A stretch of DNA of 64,000 nucleotides from Mercurialis annua (Eukaryota > Streptophyta > Magnoliopsida > Malpighiales > Euphorbiaceae): the NCBI RefSeq assembly GCF_937616625.2, contig NC_065571.1, positions 23,386,201-23,450,200 of the forward strand, in the 5' to 3' direction. The notes beneath the pieces were generated by a model. The model searched no databases. It had not been told where the DNA came from and saw only the letters and a program-made list of their open reading frames with translations. This document shows positions 48,566-62,386 of the stretch, one piece after another; within the stretch, counting starts at the first letter, position 1; the number at the start of each line of letters is the position of its first letter. The position numbers and the translations under genes are program-made.

Positions 48566-49499
48566 ATGTTTCACCTTCTTAGCTATTTGAGCCAAACATT
48601 TACAAACGTTACGAAATAAATCCAAGCGTTTTATCTTTTTAGCAATTTAAACCAAACGTTTACAAACGTTTACACAATAAATCCAAACGTTTCCTCTTTA
48701 TAGCAATTTAAGCCAAATGTTTACAAACGTTACAAAACAAATCCAAATGGTTCACCTTTTTACCGATTTAGGACAAACATTTACAAACGTTACAAAACAA
48801 ATCCAAATGTTTCAACTTTTTATCGATTTAAGCCAAACGTTTACAAAGATTTGGAAACAAATCCAAACGTTTCGCCTTTTTATCAATTTAAGCCAACCGT
48901 TTACAAATGTTACAAAACAAATCAAATTGTTTTGCCTTTTTAGCGATTTAAGCCAAACGTTTACAAACGTTCCGAAACAAATCCAAGCGTTTCGCCTTTA
49001 TAGCTATTTAAGCCAAACGTTTACAAACGTTCCGAAACAAATCCAAGAGTTTCCCCTTTTTAGCAATGTAAGCCAAACCTTTACAAACGTTACGAAACAA
49101 ATCCAAGCGTTTCACCTTTTTAGCAATTTAAGAAAAACGTTTAAAAACATTTCGAAACAAATCCAAGCGTTTCCACTTTTTAGCAATTTAAGCCAAACAT
49201 TTACAAACGTTACGAAACAAATCAAAACTTTTCACCTTTTTATCTATTTAAACCAAACGTTTACAAACGGCACAAAAAAATCTAAACGTTTCACCTTTTT
49301 AGAGAATTAAGCCGAACGTAAGGTGATTAAACAAATTCAAATGTTTCACCTTTTTAGTAATTTAAGCCAAACGTTTACAAACGTTCCGAAACAAATCCAA
49401 GCGTTTCAACTTTTTAGCAATGTAAGCCAAACGTTTACAAACGTTACGAAACAAATCCAAACTTTTTAGTGATTGAAGGCAAACATTTACAAATGTTAC

Positions 49500-52400
49500 G
49501 AAACAAATTCAAACGTTTCGGAACAATTCCAAACGTTTAAAACGTTACGAAGCAAATCCAAATGTTTCCCCTTTTTAGAAATTTATGACAAATGTTAACA
49601 AACGTTACGAAACAAATCTAAATGTTTCCCCATTTTAGTGATTTAAGCAAAACGTTTAAAACGTTACGAAAGAAATCCAAATGTTTCACCTTTTTAGCGA
49701 TTTATTCCAAACGTTTACAAACGTTAAGAAACAAATCCAAACGTTTCACCTTTTTAGTGATTGAAGCCAAACATTTACAAAAGCTGCGAAACATATCCAA
49801 ACGTTTCAAATTTTTAGCAATTTTAGCCAAACGTTTACAAATGTTGCTAAACAAAAACCAAGTGTTTTACCTTTTTAGTAATTTATGCCAAACGTTTAAA
49901 ATGTTACGAAAGAAATCCAAATGTTTCACCTTTTTTGCGATTTATGCCAAATGTTTACAAACGTTACGAAACAAATCCAAACATTTCACCTTTTTAGCGA
50001 TTGAAGCCAAACATTTATAAAGGCTACGAAACAAATCCAAACTTTCAAAATTTTTAGCCATTTAAGCCAAATGTTTACAAACGTTGCAAAAAAAAAACGA
50101 AGCGTTTCACCTTTTACAATTAAAGCCAAACGTATACAAACGTTACGAAACAAATCCAAACGTTTCACCTTTTTAGCTATTTAAGCCGAACCTTTACAAA
50201 CGTTACGAAACAAAACAAAACATTTCACCTTTTTAGCAATTTAAGACAAACGTTTACAAAGGTTATGAAACAAATCCAAATGTTTCGCCTTTTTAGCAAT
50301 TTAAACCAAACGTTTCAAACGTTATAAAACATATCCGAACATTTCACCTTTTTAGCGATTTATGCCAAACGTTTACAAACGTTTCGAAATAAATCCAAAT
50401 GTTTAACCTTTTTAGCAATTGAAGCCAAACGTTACGAAACAAATCCAAGCGTTTCACTTTTCTAGCAATTTAAGCCAAACATTTACAAACATTACGAAAC
50501 AAATCCAAATGTTTCATCTTTTTAGCTATTTAAGTCAAATGTTACAAACGTTACGAAACAAATCCAAAAGTTTCAAGGTTTTAGCTATTTAAGCCAAACA
50601 TTTACAAAGGTTACGAAACAAATCCAAATGTTTCCCCTTCTTAGCTAATTGACCCAAACATTTACAAACGTTACGAAATAAATCCAAGCGTTTTACCTTT
50701 TTTAGCAATTTAAGCCAAACATTTACTAACTCTACATAACAAATCCAAACGTTTCTCCTTTATAGTAATTAAAGCAAAACGTTTAAAAACGTTACGAAAC
50801 AAATCCAAGCGTTTCCCCTTTTTAGAAATTTAAGCCAAACATTTACAAACGTTACGAAACAAATCCAAACTTTTCACCTTTTTATCTATTTAAACCAAAC
50901 CTTTACAAATGCTACAAAAAAAATCTAAACGTTTCACCTTTTTAGCGAATTAAGCCGAACGTTTACAAAGGTTATTAAACAAATCCAAATGTTTCATATT
51001 TTTAGTAATTTAAGCCAAACGTTTACAAACGTTCTGAAACAAATCCAAGCGTTTCACCTTTTTAGAAATTTAAGCCAAACGTTACGAAACAAATCCAAAC
51101 GTTTCACCTTTTTATCTATTTGAACCAAACGTTTACAAACGGTACAAAAGAATCTAAACGTTTCACCTTTTTAGCGAATTAAGCCGAACGTTTACCAAGG
51201 TTATTAAACAAATTCAAATGTTTCACCTTTTTAGTAATTTAAGCCAAACGTTTACAAACGTTACGAAACAAATCCTAACTTTTTAGTGATTGAAGGCAAA
51301 CGTTTACAAATGTTACGAAACAAATCGAAACGTTTCGGAACAATTCCAAACGTTTAAAACGTTACGAAGCAAATCCAAACGTTTCCCCTTTTTAGAAATT
51401 TATGACAAATGTAAACAAACGTTACGAAACAAACCTAAAAGTTTCCCCATTTTAGTGATTTAAGCCAAACGTTTGAAATATTACGAAAGAAATCCAAATG
51501 TTTCACCTTTTTAGCGATTTATGCCAAACGTTTAAAAACGTTAAGAAACAAATCCAAACGTTTCACCTTTTTAATGATTGAAGCCAAACATTTACAAAAG
51601 CTGCGAAACATATCCAAACGTTTCAAATTTTTAGCAATTTAAGCCAAACGTTTAAAAATGTTGCTAAACAAAAACCAATCGTTTCACCTTTTTAGTAATT
51701 TATGCCAAACGTTTAAAACGTTACGAAAGAAATCCAAATGTTTCACCTTTTTAGCGATTTATGTCAAATGTTTACAAACGTTACGAAACAAATCCAAACA
51801 TTTCACCTTTTTAGCGATTGAAGCCAAACATTTACAAAGGCTACGAAACAAATCCAAACGTTTCAAATTTTTAGCCATTTAAGCCAAATGTTTACAAATG
51901 TTGCAAAAAAAAAACCAAGCGTTTTACCTTTTACAATTAAAGCCAAACATATACAAACATTACGAAACAAATCCAAATGTTTCACCTTTTTAGATATTTA
52001 AGCCGAACGTTTACAAATGTTACGAAACAAAACAAAACATTTCACCTTTTCAGCAATTTAAGACAAACGTTTACAAAGGTTATGAAACAAATCCAAAAGT
52101 TTCGCCTATTTAGCAATTTAAATTATACGTTTAAAACGTTATAAAACAAATCCGAACATTTCACCTTTTTAGCGATTTATGCCAACCGTTTACAAACGTT
52201 TCGAAATAAATCCAAACGTTTCACCTTTTTAGCGATTGAAGCCAAACGTTACGAAACAAATCCAAGCGTTTCACTTTTCTAGTAATTTAAGCCAAACGTT
52301 TACAAATGTTACGAAACAAATCCAAATGTTTCACCTTTTTAGCTATTTAAGTCAAATGTTACAAACGTTACAAAACAAATCCAAAAGTTTCAAGGTTTTA

Positions 52401-55400
52401 GCTATTTAAGCCAAACATTTACAAAGGTTACGAAAGAAATCCAAATGTTTCCCCTTCTTAGCTATTTGACCCAAACATTTACAAACGTTACGAAATAAAT
52501 CCAAGTGTTTTACCTTTTTAGCAATTTAAGCCAAACATTTACAAACTTTACATAACAAATCCAAAATGTTTAAACTTTTTATCGATTTAAGCCAAATGTT
52601 TACAAACATTTCGAAACAAATCCAAACGATTCACCTTTTTATCGAATTAAGCCAAATGTTTACAAACGTTCCAAAACAAATCCAAGTGTTTCCCTTTTTA
52701 GCAATGTAAGCCAAGCGTTTACAAACGTTGCGAAATAAATCCTAGCGTTTCCCCTTTTTAGCAATTTAAGCAAAACGTTTACAAATGTTACGAAACAAAT
52801 CCAAGCGTTTCCCCTTTTTAGCAATTTAAGCCAAACGTTTACAAACGTTACGAAACAAATCCAAGCGTTTAACCTTTTTATCTATTTAAGCCAAATGTTA
52901 CAAAAATAATCTAAACGTTTCACCTTTTTAGCGAATTAAGCCTAACGTTTACAAAGGTTATTAAACAAATCCTAATGTTTCACCTTTTTAGTAATTTAAG
53001 CCAAACGTTTACAAACGTTCCAAAACAAATCTAAGCGTTTCACCTTTTTAGCAACTTAAGCCAAACGTTTATAAACGTTACGAAACAAATCTAAACGTTT
53101 CACCTTTTTAGTGATTGAAGCCAAACGTGTACAAATGTTACGAAACAAATCCAAACGTTACGGAACAATTCCAAACGTTTAAAACGTTACGAAGCAAATC
53201 CAAACGTTTCCCCATTTGAGAAATTTAAGACAAACGTTTACAAACGTTACGAAATAAATCTAAGCGTTTCCCCATTTTAGTGATTTAAGCCAAACATTTA
53301 AAACATTACGAAAGAAATCCAAATGTTTCACCTTTTTAGTGATTGAAGCCAAAAATTTACAAAGGCTGCGAAACAAATCCAAACATTTCAAAGTTTTAGC
53401 AATTTAAGCCACACGTTTACAAACGTTGCAAAACAAAAACCAAGCGTTTCCCTTTTTAGCAATTTATGCCAAACGTTTAAAACGTTACGAAAGAAATCCA
53501 AATGTTTCGCCTTTCTAGCGATTTATGCCAAATTTTTACAAACGTTACGAAAACAAATCCAAACGTTTCACATTTTTAGCGATTGAAGCCAAACATTTAC
53601 AAAGGCTACGACACAAATCCAAACGTTTTAAATTTTTAGCCATTTAAGCCAAATGTTGCAAAACAAAAACCAAGCGTTTCACCTTTTTAGCAATAAAAGC
53701 CAAATGTATACAAACGTTGTGAAACAAAACCCAACGTTTCACCTTTTTAGCGATTTAAGCCGAACGTTTACAAACGTTACGAAACAAAACAAAATATTTC
53801 ACCATTTTAGCAATTTAAGCAAAACGTTTACAAAGATTATGAAACAAATCCAAATGTTTCGCCTTTTTAGCAATTTAAACCAAACGTTTAAAACGTTACG
53901 AAACAAATCCGAACATTTCATCTTTTTAGCGTTTTATGCCAAACGTTTACAAACGTTACAAAACAAATCCAAACGTTTCACCTTCTTAGCGATTGAAGCC
54001 AAACGTTACGAAACAAATCCAAGCGTTTCACTTTTCTAGCAATTTAAGCCAAACGTTACAAACGTTACGAAACAAATCCAAAAGTTTCAACGTTTTAGCT
54101 ATTTAAGCCAAACATTTACTAAGGTTACGAAACAAATCCAAATGTTTCACCTTCTTAGCTATTTGAGCCAAACATTTACAAACATTGCGAAATAAATCCA
54201 AGCGTTTTACCTTTTTAGCAATTTAAGCCAAACGTTTACAAACTTTACATAACAAATCCAAAATGTTTAAACTTTTTATAGATTTAAGCCAAACGTTTAC
54301 AAACATTTCGAAAGAAATCCAAACGTTTCACCTTTTTATCGATTTAAGCCAAATGTTTACAAACGTTGGAAAACAAATCAAAGTGTTTTGCCTTTTTAGA
54401 GATTTAAGCCAAACGTTTACAAACGTTCCGAAACAAATCCAAGCGTTTCGCCTTTATAGCAATTTAAGCCAAACGTATACAAACGTTCCAAAACAAATCC
54501 AAGTGTTTCCCCTTTTTAGCAATTTAAGCCAAACGATTACAAACGTTGCGAAACAAATCCAAGCGTTTCCCCTTTTTAGCAATTTAAGCAAAACGTTTAC
54601 AAATGTTAAGAAACAAATCCAAGCGTTTCCCCTTTTTAGCAATTTAAGCCAAACGTTTACAAACGTTACGAAACAAATCCAAGCGTTTAACCTTTTTATC
54701 TATTTAAACCAAACGTTACAAAAATAATATAAACGTTTCACCTTTTTAGCGAAATAAGCCGAACGTTTACAAAGGTTTTTAAACAAATCCAAATGTTTCA
54801 CCGTTTTAGTAATTTAAGCCAAACGTTTACATACGTTCCAAAACAAATCCAAGTGTTTCACCTTTTTAGCAATTTAAGCCAAACGTTATAAACGTTACGA
54901 AACAAATCTAAACGTTTCACCTTTTTAGTGATTGAAGCCAAACGTTTACAAATGTTACGAAACAAATCCAAACGTTATAGAAAAATTCCAAACTTTTAAA
55001 ACGTTACGAAGCAAATCCAAACGTTTCCCCTTTTTAGAAATTTAAGACAAACGTTTACAAACGTTATGAAATAAATCTAAGCGTTTCCCCATTTTAGTGT
55101 TTTAAGCCAAACATTTAAAATATTACGAAAGAAATCCAAATGTTTCACCTTTTTAGTGATTGAAGCCAAAAATTTACAAAGGCTGCGAAATAAATCCAAA
55201 CGTTTCAAAGTTTTAGCAATTTAAGCCAAACGTTTACAAACGTTGCAAAACAAAAACCAAGCGTTTCACCTTTTTAGCAATTTATGCCAAACGTTTAAAA
55301 CGTTATGAAAGAAATCCAAATGTTTTACCTTTCTAGCGATTTATGCAAAATGTTTACAAACGTTACGAAAGAAATCCAAATGTTTCACCTTTTTAGCGAT

Positions 55401-58400
55401 TGAAGCCAAACATTTACAATAGCTACGAAACAAATCCAAACGTTTCAAATTTTTAGCCATTTAAGCCAAACGTTTACAAACGTTGCAAAACAAAAACCAA
55501 GCGTTTCACCTTTTTAGCAATAAAAACCAAACGTATACAAACATTACGAAACAAATCCAAACGTTTCACCTTTTTAGCGAATTAAGCCGAATGTTTACAA
55601 ACGTTACGAAACAAAACAAAATATTTCACCATTTTAGCAATTTAAGCCAAACGTTTACAAAGGTTATGAAACAAATCCAAATGTTTCGCCTTTTTAGCAA
55701 TTTAAACCAAACGTTTAAAACGTTACGAAACAAATCCGAACATTTCACCTTTTTAGCGTTTTATGCAAAACGTTTACAAACGTTACAAAACAAATCCAAA
55801 CGTTTCTTCTTTTTAGCGATTGAAGCCAAACGTTACGAAACAAATCCAAGCGTTTCACTTTTCTAGCAATTTAAGCCAAACGTTTACAAACGTTAAGAAA
55901 CAAATCCAAATGTTTCACCTTTTTAGCGATTTAAGTCAAATGTTTACAAACGTTACGAAACAAATCCAAAAGTTTCAACGTTTTAGCTATTTAAGCCAAA
56001 CATTTACAAAGGTTACAAAACAAATCCAAATGTTTCACCTTCTTAGCTATTTGAGCCAAACATTTACAAACATAGCAAAATAAATCCAAGCGTTTTACCT
56101 TTTTAGCAATTTAAGCCAAACGTTTACAAACTTTACTTAACAAATCCAAAATGTTTAAACTTTTTATCGATTTAAGCCAAACGTTTACAAACATTTCGAA
56201 ACAAATCCAAACGTTTCACCTTTTTATCGATTTAAGCCAAATGTTTACAAACGTTGGAAAACAAATCAAAGTCTTTTGCCTTTTAAGAGATTTAAGCCAA
56301 ACGTTTACAAACGTTCCGAAACAAATCCAAGCGTTTCGCCTTAATAGCAATTTAAGGCAAACGTTTACAAACATTCCAAAACAAATCCAAGTGTTTTCCC
56401 TTTTTAGCAATTTAAGCCAAACATTTACAAACGTTGCGAAACAAATCCAAGCGTTTCCCCTTTTTAGCAATTTAAGCAAAACGTTTACAAATGTTACGAA
56501 ACAAATCCAAGCGTTTCCCCTTTTTTTGCAATTTAAGCCAAACGTTTACAAACGTTACGAAACAAATCCAAGCGTTTAACCTTTTCATCTATTTAAACCA
56601 AACGTTACAAAAATAATGTAAACGTTTCACTTTTTTAGCGAATTAAGCCGAACGTTTACAAAGGTTATTAAACAAATCCAAATGTTTCACCTTTTTAGTA
56701 ATATAAGCCAAACGTTTACAAACGTTCCGAAACAAATCCAAGCGTTTCACCTTTTTAGCAATTTAAACCAAACGTTTATAAACGTTACGAAACAAATCTA
56801 AACGTTTCACCTTTTTAATGATTGAAGCCAAACGTTTACAAATGTTACGAAACAAATCCAAACGTTACGGAACAATTCCAAATGTTTAAAACGTTACGAA
56901 GCAAATCCAAACGTTTTACCTTTTTAGAAATTTAAGAAAAACGTTTACAAACGTTATGAAATAAATCTAAGCGTTTCCCCATTTTAGTGATTTAAGCCAA
57001 ACATTTAAAATGTTACGAAAGAAATCCAAATGTTTCACCTTTTTAGTGATTGAAGCCAAAAATTTACAAAGGCTACGAAACAAATCCAAACGTTTCAAAG
57101 TTTTAGCAATTTCAGCCAAACGTTTACAAACGTTGCAAAACAAAAACCAAGGGTTTCACCTTTTTAGCAATTTATGCCAAACGTTTAACACGTTATGAAA
57201 GAAATCCAAATGTTTCACCTTTCTAGCGATTTATGCCAAATGTTTACAAACGTTACGAAACAAATCCAAACGTTTCACCTTTTTAGCGATTGAAGCCAAA
57301 CATTTACAAAGGCTACGAAACAAATCCAAACGTTTCAAATTTTTAGCCATTTAAGCCAAACGTTTGCAAACGTTGCAAAACAAAAACCAAGCCTTTCACC
57401 TTTTTAGCAATAAAATCCAAACGTATACAAACGTTACGAAACAAATCCAAACGTTTCACCTTTTTAGCGATTTAAGACGAACGTTTACAAACATTACGAA
57501 ACAAAACAAAATATTTCACCATTTTAGCAATTTAAGCCAAAAGTTTACAAAAGTTACGAAACAAATCCAAATGTTTCGCCTTTTTAGCAATTTAAACCAA
57601 ACGTTTAAAACGTTACGAAACAAATCCGAACATTTCACCTTTTTAGCGTTTTATGCCAAACGTTTACAAACGTTACAAAACAAATCCAACCGTTTCACCT
57701 TTTTAGCGATTGAAGCCAAACTTTACGAAACAAATCCAAGCGTTTCACTTTTCTAGCAATTTAAGCCAAACTTTTTCAAATGTTACGAAACAAATCCAAA
57801 CGTTTCACCTTTTTAGCGATTTAAGCGAAACGTTTACAAACGTTACGAAACAAAACCAAACGTTTCTCCTTTTTACCGATTTTAGCCAAACATTTACAAA
57901 CGTTACGAAACTAATTCGAACATTCCCCCATTTTAGCGATTTCAGCCAAACGTTTACAAATGTTATGAAACAAATCCAAACATTTCACATTTTAGCAATT
58001 TAAGCCAAACATTTACAAACGTAACGAAACAAAATCAAGCGTTTCACCTTTTTAGCAATTTAAGCCAAACGTTCACAAACATTACGAAACAAATCCAAGC
58101 GTTTCACCTTTTTAGTAATTTAAGCCAAACGTTTACAAACGTTACGAAACAAATCCAAGCGTTTTACCTTTTTAGCAATTTAAGCCAAACGCTTACAGAC
58201 ATTACGAAACAAATCCAAGCGTTTCACCTTTTTAGGAACATAATCCAAACGTTTGCAAACGTCACTAAACAAATCCAAATGTTTCACCTTTTTAGCGATT
58301 TAAGTCAAATGTTTACAAACGTTACAAAACAAATCCAAATGTTTCAACGTTTTAGCTATTTAAGCCAAACATTTACAAAGGTTACGAAATAAATCCAAAT

Positions 58401-60380
58401 GTTTCGCCTTCTTAGCTATTTGAGCCAAACATTTACAAACGTTACGAAATGAATCCAAGTGTTTTACCTTTTTAGCAATATAAGCCAAACGTTTACAAAC
58501 TTTACATAACAAATCCAAACGTTTCCCCTTTATAGAAATTTAAGCCTAACATTTACAAACGTTACAAAACAAATCCAAATATTTCAACTTTTTATCAATT
58601 TAAGCCAAACGTTTACAAACATTTCGAAACAAATCCAAAAGTTTAACCTTTTTATCGATTTAAGCCAAACGTTACAAAAAAAAATCAAAGTGTTTCGCCT
58701 TTTTAGCCATTTAAGCCAAACGTTTACAAACGTTCCGAAACAAATACAAGCGTTTTCCCTTTTTAGAAATTTAAGGCAAACGTTTACAAACGTTACGAAA
58801 TAAATCCAAGTGTTTCCCCTTTTTAGCAATTTAAGCCAAACGTTTACAAACGTTACGAAAGAAATCCAAACGTTTCACCTTTTTATCTATTTAAACCAAA
58901 CGTTTACAAACGTTACAAAAAAAATCTATACGTTTCACCTTTTTAGAAAATTAAGCCGAACGTTTACAAAGGTTATTAAACAAATCCAAGCGTTTCCACT
59001 TTTTAGCAATTCAAGCCTAACGTTTACAAACGTTACGTAACAAATCCAAGTGTTTCACCTTTTTAGCAATTTAAGCAAAACGTTTACAAACGTTACGAAA
59101 CAAATCCGAGCGTTTCCCCTTTTTAGCAATTTAAGCCAAACGTTTACAAACGATACGAAATAAATCCAAACGTTTCACATTTTTATCTATTTAAACCAAA
59201 CGTTTACAAACGTTACAAAAAAAAATCTAAACGTTTCACCTTTTTAGCAAATTAAGCCGAACATTTACAAATGTTATTAAACAAATCCAAATGTTTCACC
59301 TTTTTAGTAATTTAAGCCAAACGCTTACAAACATTACAAAAAAAATCCAAGCGTTTCACCTTTTTAGCAATATAAGTCAAACGTTTACAAACGTTAAGAA
59401 ACAAATTTAAACGTTTCACTTTTTAGTGATTGAAGCCAAACGTTTACAAATTTTACGAAACAAATCCAAAGATTTCGGAACAATTCCAAACGTTTAAAAC
59501 TTACGAAGCAAATCCTAATGTTTCCCCTTTTTAGAAAATTAAGACAAACGTTTACAAACGTTACGAAACAAATCTAAATGTTTCCCCGTTTTAGTGATTT
59601 AAGCCTAACGTTTAGCATGTTACGAAAGAAATCCAAAGGTTTCACTTTTTTAGCGATTTATGCCAAACGTTTACAAACGTTACGAAACAAATCCAAACGT
59701 TTCACCTTTTTAGTTATTGAAGCCAAAAATTTACAAAGGCTGCGAAATAAATCCAAACGTTTCAAATTTTTAGAAATTTAAGCCAAACGTTTACAAATGT
59801 TGCAAAACAAAAACCAAGCATTTCACCTTTTTAGCAATTTATGCCAAACGTTTAAAACGTTACGAAAGAAATCCAAATGTTTCACCTTTTTAGCGATTTA
59901 TGCCAAATGTTTACAAACGTTACGAAATAAATCAAAACGTTTCACCTTTTTAGCGATTGAAGCCAAACATTTACAAAGGCTACGAAACAAATCCAAACGT
60001 TTCAAATTTTTAGCCATTTAAGCAAAATGTTGCAAAACAAAAACCCAATGTTTCCCCTTTTTAGCAATTAAAGCCAAACGTATACAAATGTTACACAGCA
60101 AATCCAAACATTTCATCTTTTTAGCGATTTAAGCCGAACATTTACAAATGTTACAAAACCAAACAAAACATTTCACCTTTTTAGCAATTTAAGCCAAACG
60201 TTTACAAAGGTTATGAAACAAATCCAAATGTTTCGCCTTTTTAGCAATTTAAACCAAACGTTTAAAACATTACGAAATAAATCCAAACATTTCACCTTTT
60301 TAGCGATTTATGCCAAACTTTTTAAAACGTTACGAAATAAATCCAAACGTTTCACCTTTGTTAGCGATTGAAGCCAAATG
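49500..60380 (+). repeat. higher-order repeat II, about 1.8-1.9 kb units
   Basis: A marker monomer with CACTTTTCTAGC occurs at 50455, 52272, 54029, 55856 and 57746 (steps of 1817, 1757, 1827 and 1890 bp). A second marker, GGAACAATTCC, occurs at about 49514, 51331, 53160, 56868 and 59472, with a mutated form near 54966. Units are therefore about 29-32 monomers with length changes by whole monomers. The last interval (56868 to 59472) is longer, showing an internal gain. It shares the monomer but not the unit with higher-order repeat I. Confidence 0.85.
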
Positions 60381-60382
60381 TT

Positions 60383-62372
60383 TGTTGGCGCAGCGGGAGG
60401 CGCGGGTCCGAATCGTATATTTCAATTCAAAATCGAAATCCCAACAATCCGGATCCTAAAGTTGATCATATCAACAACAAATGGATCGTCGTATCATTTA
60501 TTAATTAAAGCACGCATCTAGGAATCGTAAGAAGAATACCTATGTCGATTCTCCAACGATTCTTGTAGTCCCGAAAGTACGGCGACCTCAAGCTCGTCCA
60601 CACGAGTATGCGTCCGATTGAATCCTCGCCTTGAAGTAATCCTGCAAGAGTTCCTCTTGCCGAGCAGCCCTAAGCTCAAACTCTCGCCGCGATCACTACC
60701 TTGCTCGGATGTATGAAAAACGTCGCCAAGTTTTTCCCGTGATTGATGAATACTTGAACTCCTTCAAATGCTTTCTCTCTCTACAACTTTGTAGTGAGAT
60801 GTGTGTTGTGTGGTGTAGTGAAATGAGTAAGGACATGCTCTATTTATAGGCTAGAGCATGCCTTAAGAATGCAACACCTTGCATGCTAGGTGTCACACAC
60901 CAAGCAAAGGTGTTGCCACCACATGACACCTTTCATGTGGTGACATCACATAGGTGACATCATATAGGTGATGTCATCATATGACATCACATATAAGCTT
61001 ATTTCCTTATCTCATTATTTCACCATGACATCATCATTCCATTAACTTATGATTAGTGCTTTAAGTATCATTAATTACACTAATTAATTACTTAAGCCTT
61101 CTAATCATAAAACTTGGTTAAAATATAATTAGGTTCCTACTAATTTATAACTCTTATAAATTAGTCCCTAATTAACTTGGACATAGTACAATTAGGTTCC
61201 TACTAATTTATAACTCTTACAAATTAGTCCCTAATTTGTACTTGTTTTTCATCTTAGATTAATTTCCGAGATATGCTAGTATCTATATGAAATCCATCTT
61301 TCGTAAACTCAATCGGTTGCACACTCTATTGTGTGTGACTAACTAGGTTCAGATCTATATGGCAACGAGAGTCATAAGAAACGCCTTTCTTATATTAAAT
61401 AATTAAATCCCATTTAATTATTAATTCTCGTAGATCGAGAGTGACGTCTAGCAACATATCACGACCCCCAAATAGAGATGAATGTTTCGATGCATTCTTT
61501 ATGAACCATTGTTCATAATACCGTACACTCAAAATTCCCTTCATCTAAGATTCCAATCTCGACTAGTGTCACGGTTAAGTCAAACACTGTTTGTCTTGAT
61601 CATATGACCTCATCTCTTAGTTCTAATTCTTGATAAATATGACTTCCACTAGAAACAACTTTCTATGTAAGTCATATACACCTGCGCAGGTTTTATCATC
61701 CATCAAGAACAATTTGAGATAGCATAGAATCTTGTCTCCGTTCATCCAGAGTGATGAATCCTTTCTAGGTTAAACCCCTATCTCCATATGCAACTAATTA
61801 GAGCCAACACATCCCGCGGCCCTAGCTCATGAAAGATCTAGGGTTAAGGAGTATCAAACTCTAATCACCTATATACAAGATAGTGTCACCGCAAGTCAAA
61901 GGACATATGTACAATTATGAACTAGATGACATTAAATTGACTTTAATGAATTACCATGTATAAGTCATCTAGCGTCACTTGTTCGACTCACTCAACACCT
62001 TGAGTGTCCACATGTTTATTCTGATCCCCATCAAGTAGTATGAGACTCACTACTTCCTATAATTAGTAACTATTTACTAATCAGGAGAATAAACAGAGGT
62101 GACGATCTTTCCGGGATAATGCGATGCCCTTATTCGTAGGACCCCATCGATCGTGAACGATTATTTAGATCACTTGTATAATAGAATCTGTCACTCATAT
62201 TCTTACTACCTTAAGAATAGATTCTATCACAATGTGATAAGGACAATATGTATTAAATAAACACTTAGTCAATGAGACACTTAGTTCAAATAAAAACATA
62301 TATATCATTGCCAATGGGATTTGTTTATACAATAATAAATATAAAATGGCCCTAGGGCACAAACTACCAACA
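60383..62372 (-). repeat. 3' LTR of the right-hand copia element (1990 bp)
   Basis: 6-bp inverted ends TGTTGG/CCAACA. It contains a tandem pair of about 75-bp units built around TTAGGTTCCTACTAATTTAT (61130-61250) and a cluster of TGACATCA-type inverted repeats (60921-60988), including an 8-bp-arm palindrome at 60970-60988. Both structures are also in the nested solo LTR. Confidence 0.93.
60841..60848 (-). promoter_or_regulatory. candidate TATA box of the right-hand copia LTR
   Basis: The minus strand reads GCCTATAAATAGAGC, a strong plant-like TATA box, conserved in the solo LTR at 43088-43095. Confidence 0.6.
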
Positions 62373-62383
62373 ATCTCCCACTT
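62373..62383 (-). other. polypurine tract of the right-hand copia element
   Basis: AAGTGGGAGAT on the minus strand directly before the LTR start TGTTGG, the common plant copia form. It begins 3 bases after the pol stop codon. Confidence 0.92.
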
Positions 62384-62386
62384 GCA

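Larger units (their letters stand above)
47098..60382 (+). repeat. 60-bp satellite array, block 4
   Basis: Same monomer and orientation, 13.3 kb. It starts at GTTACG against the chromovirus-like LTR and ends at CCAAATGTT against the right copia LTR. Its higher-order structure differs from block 2. It contains the longest spurious frame in the array (48717-49310, 197 codons), an iteration of one 20-codon motif. Confidence 0.97.
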
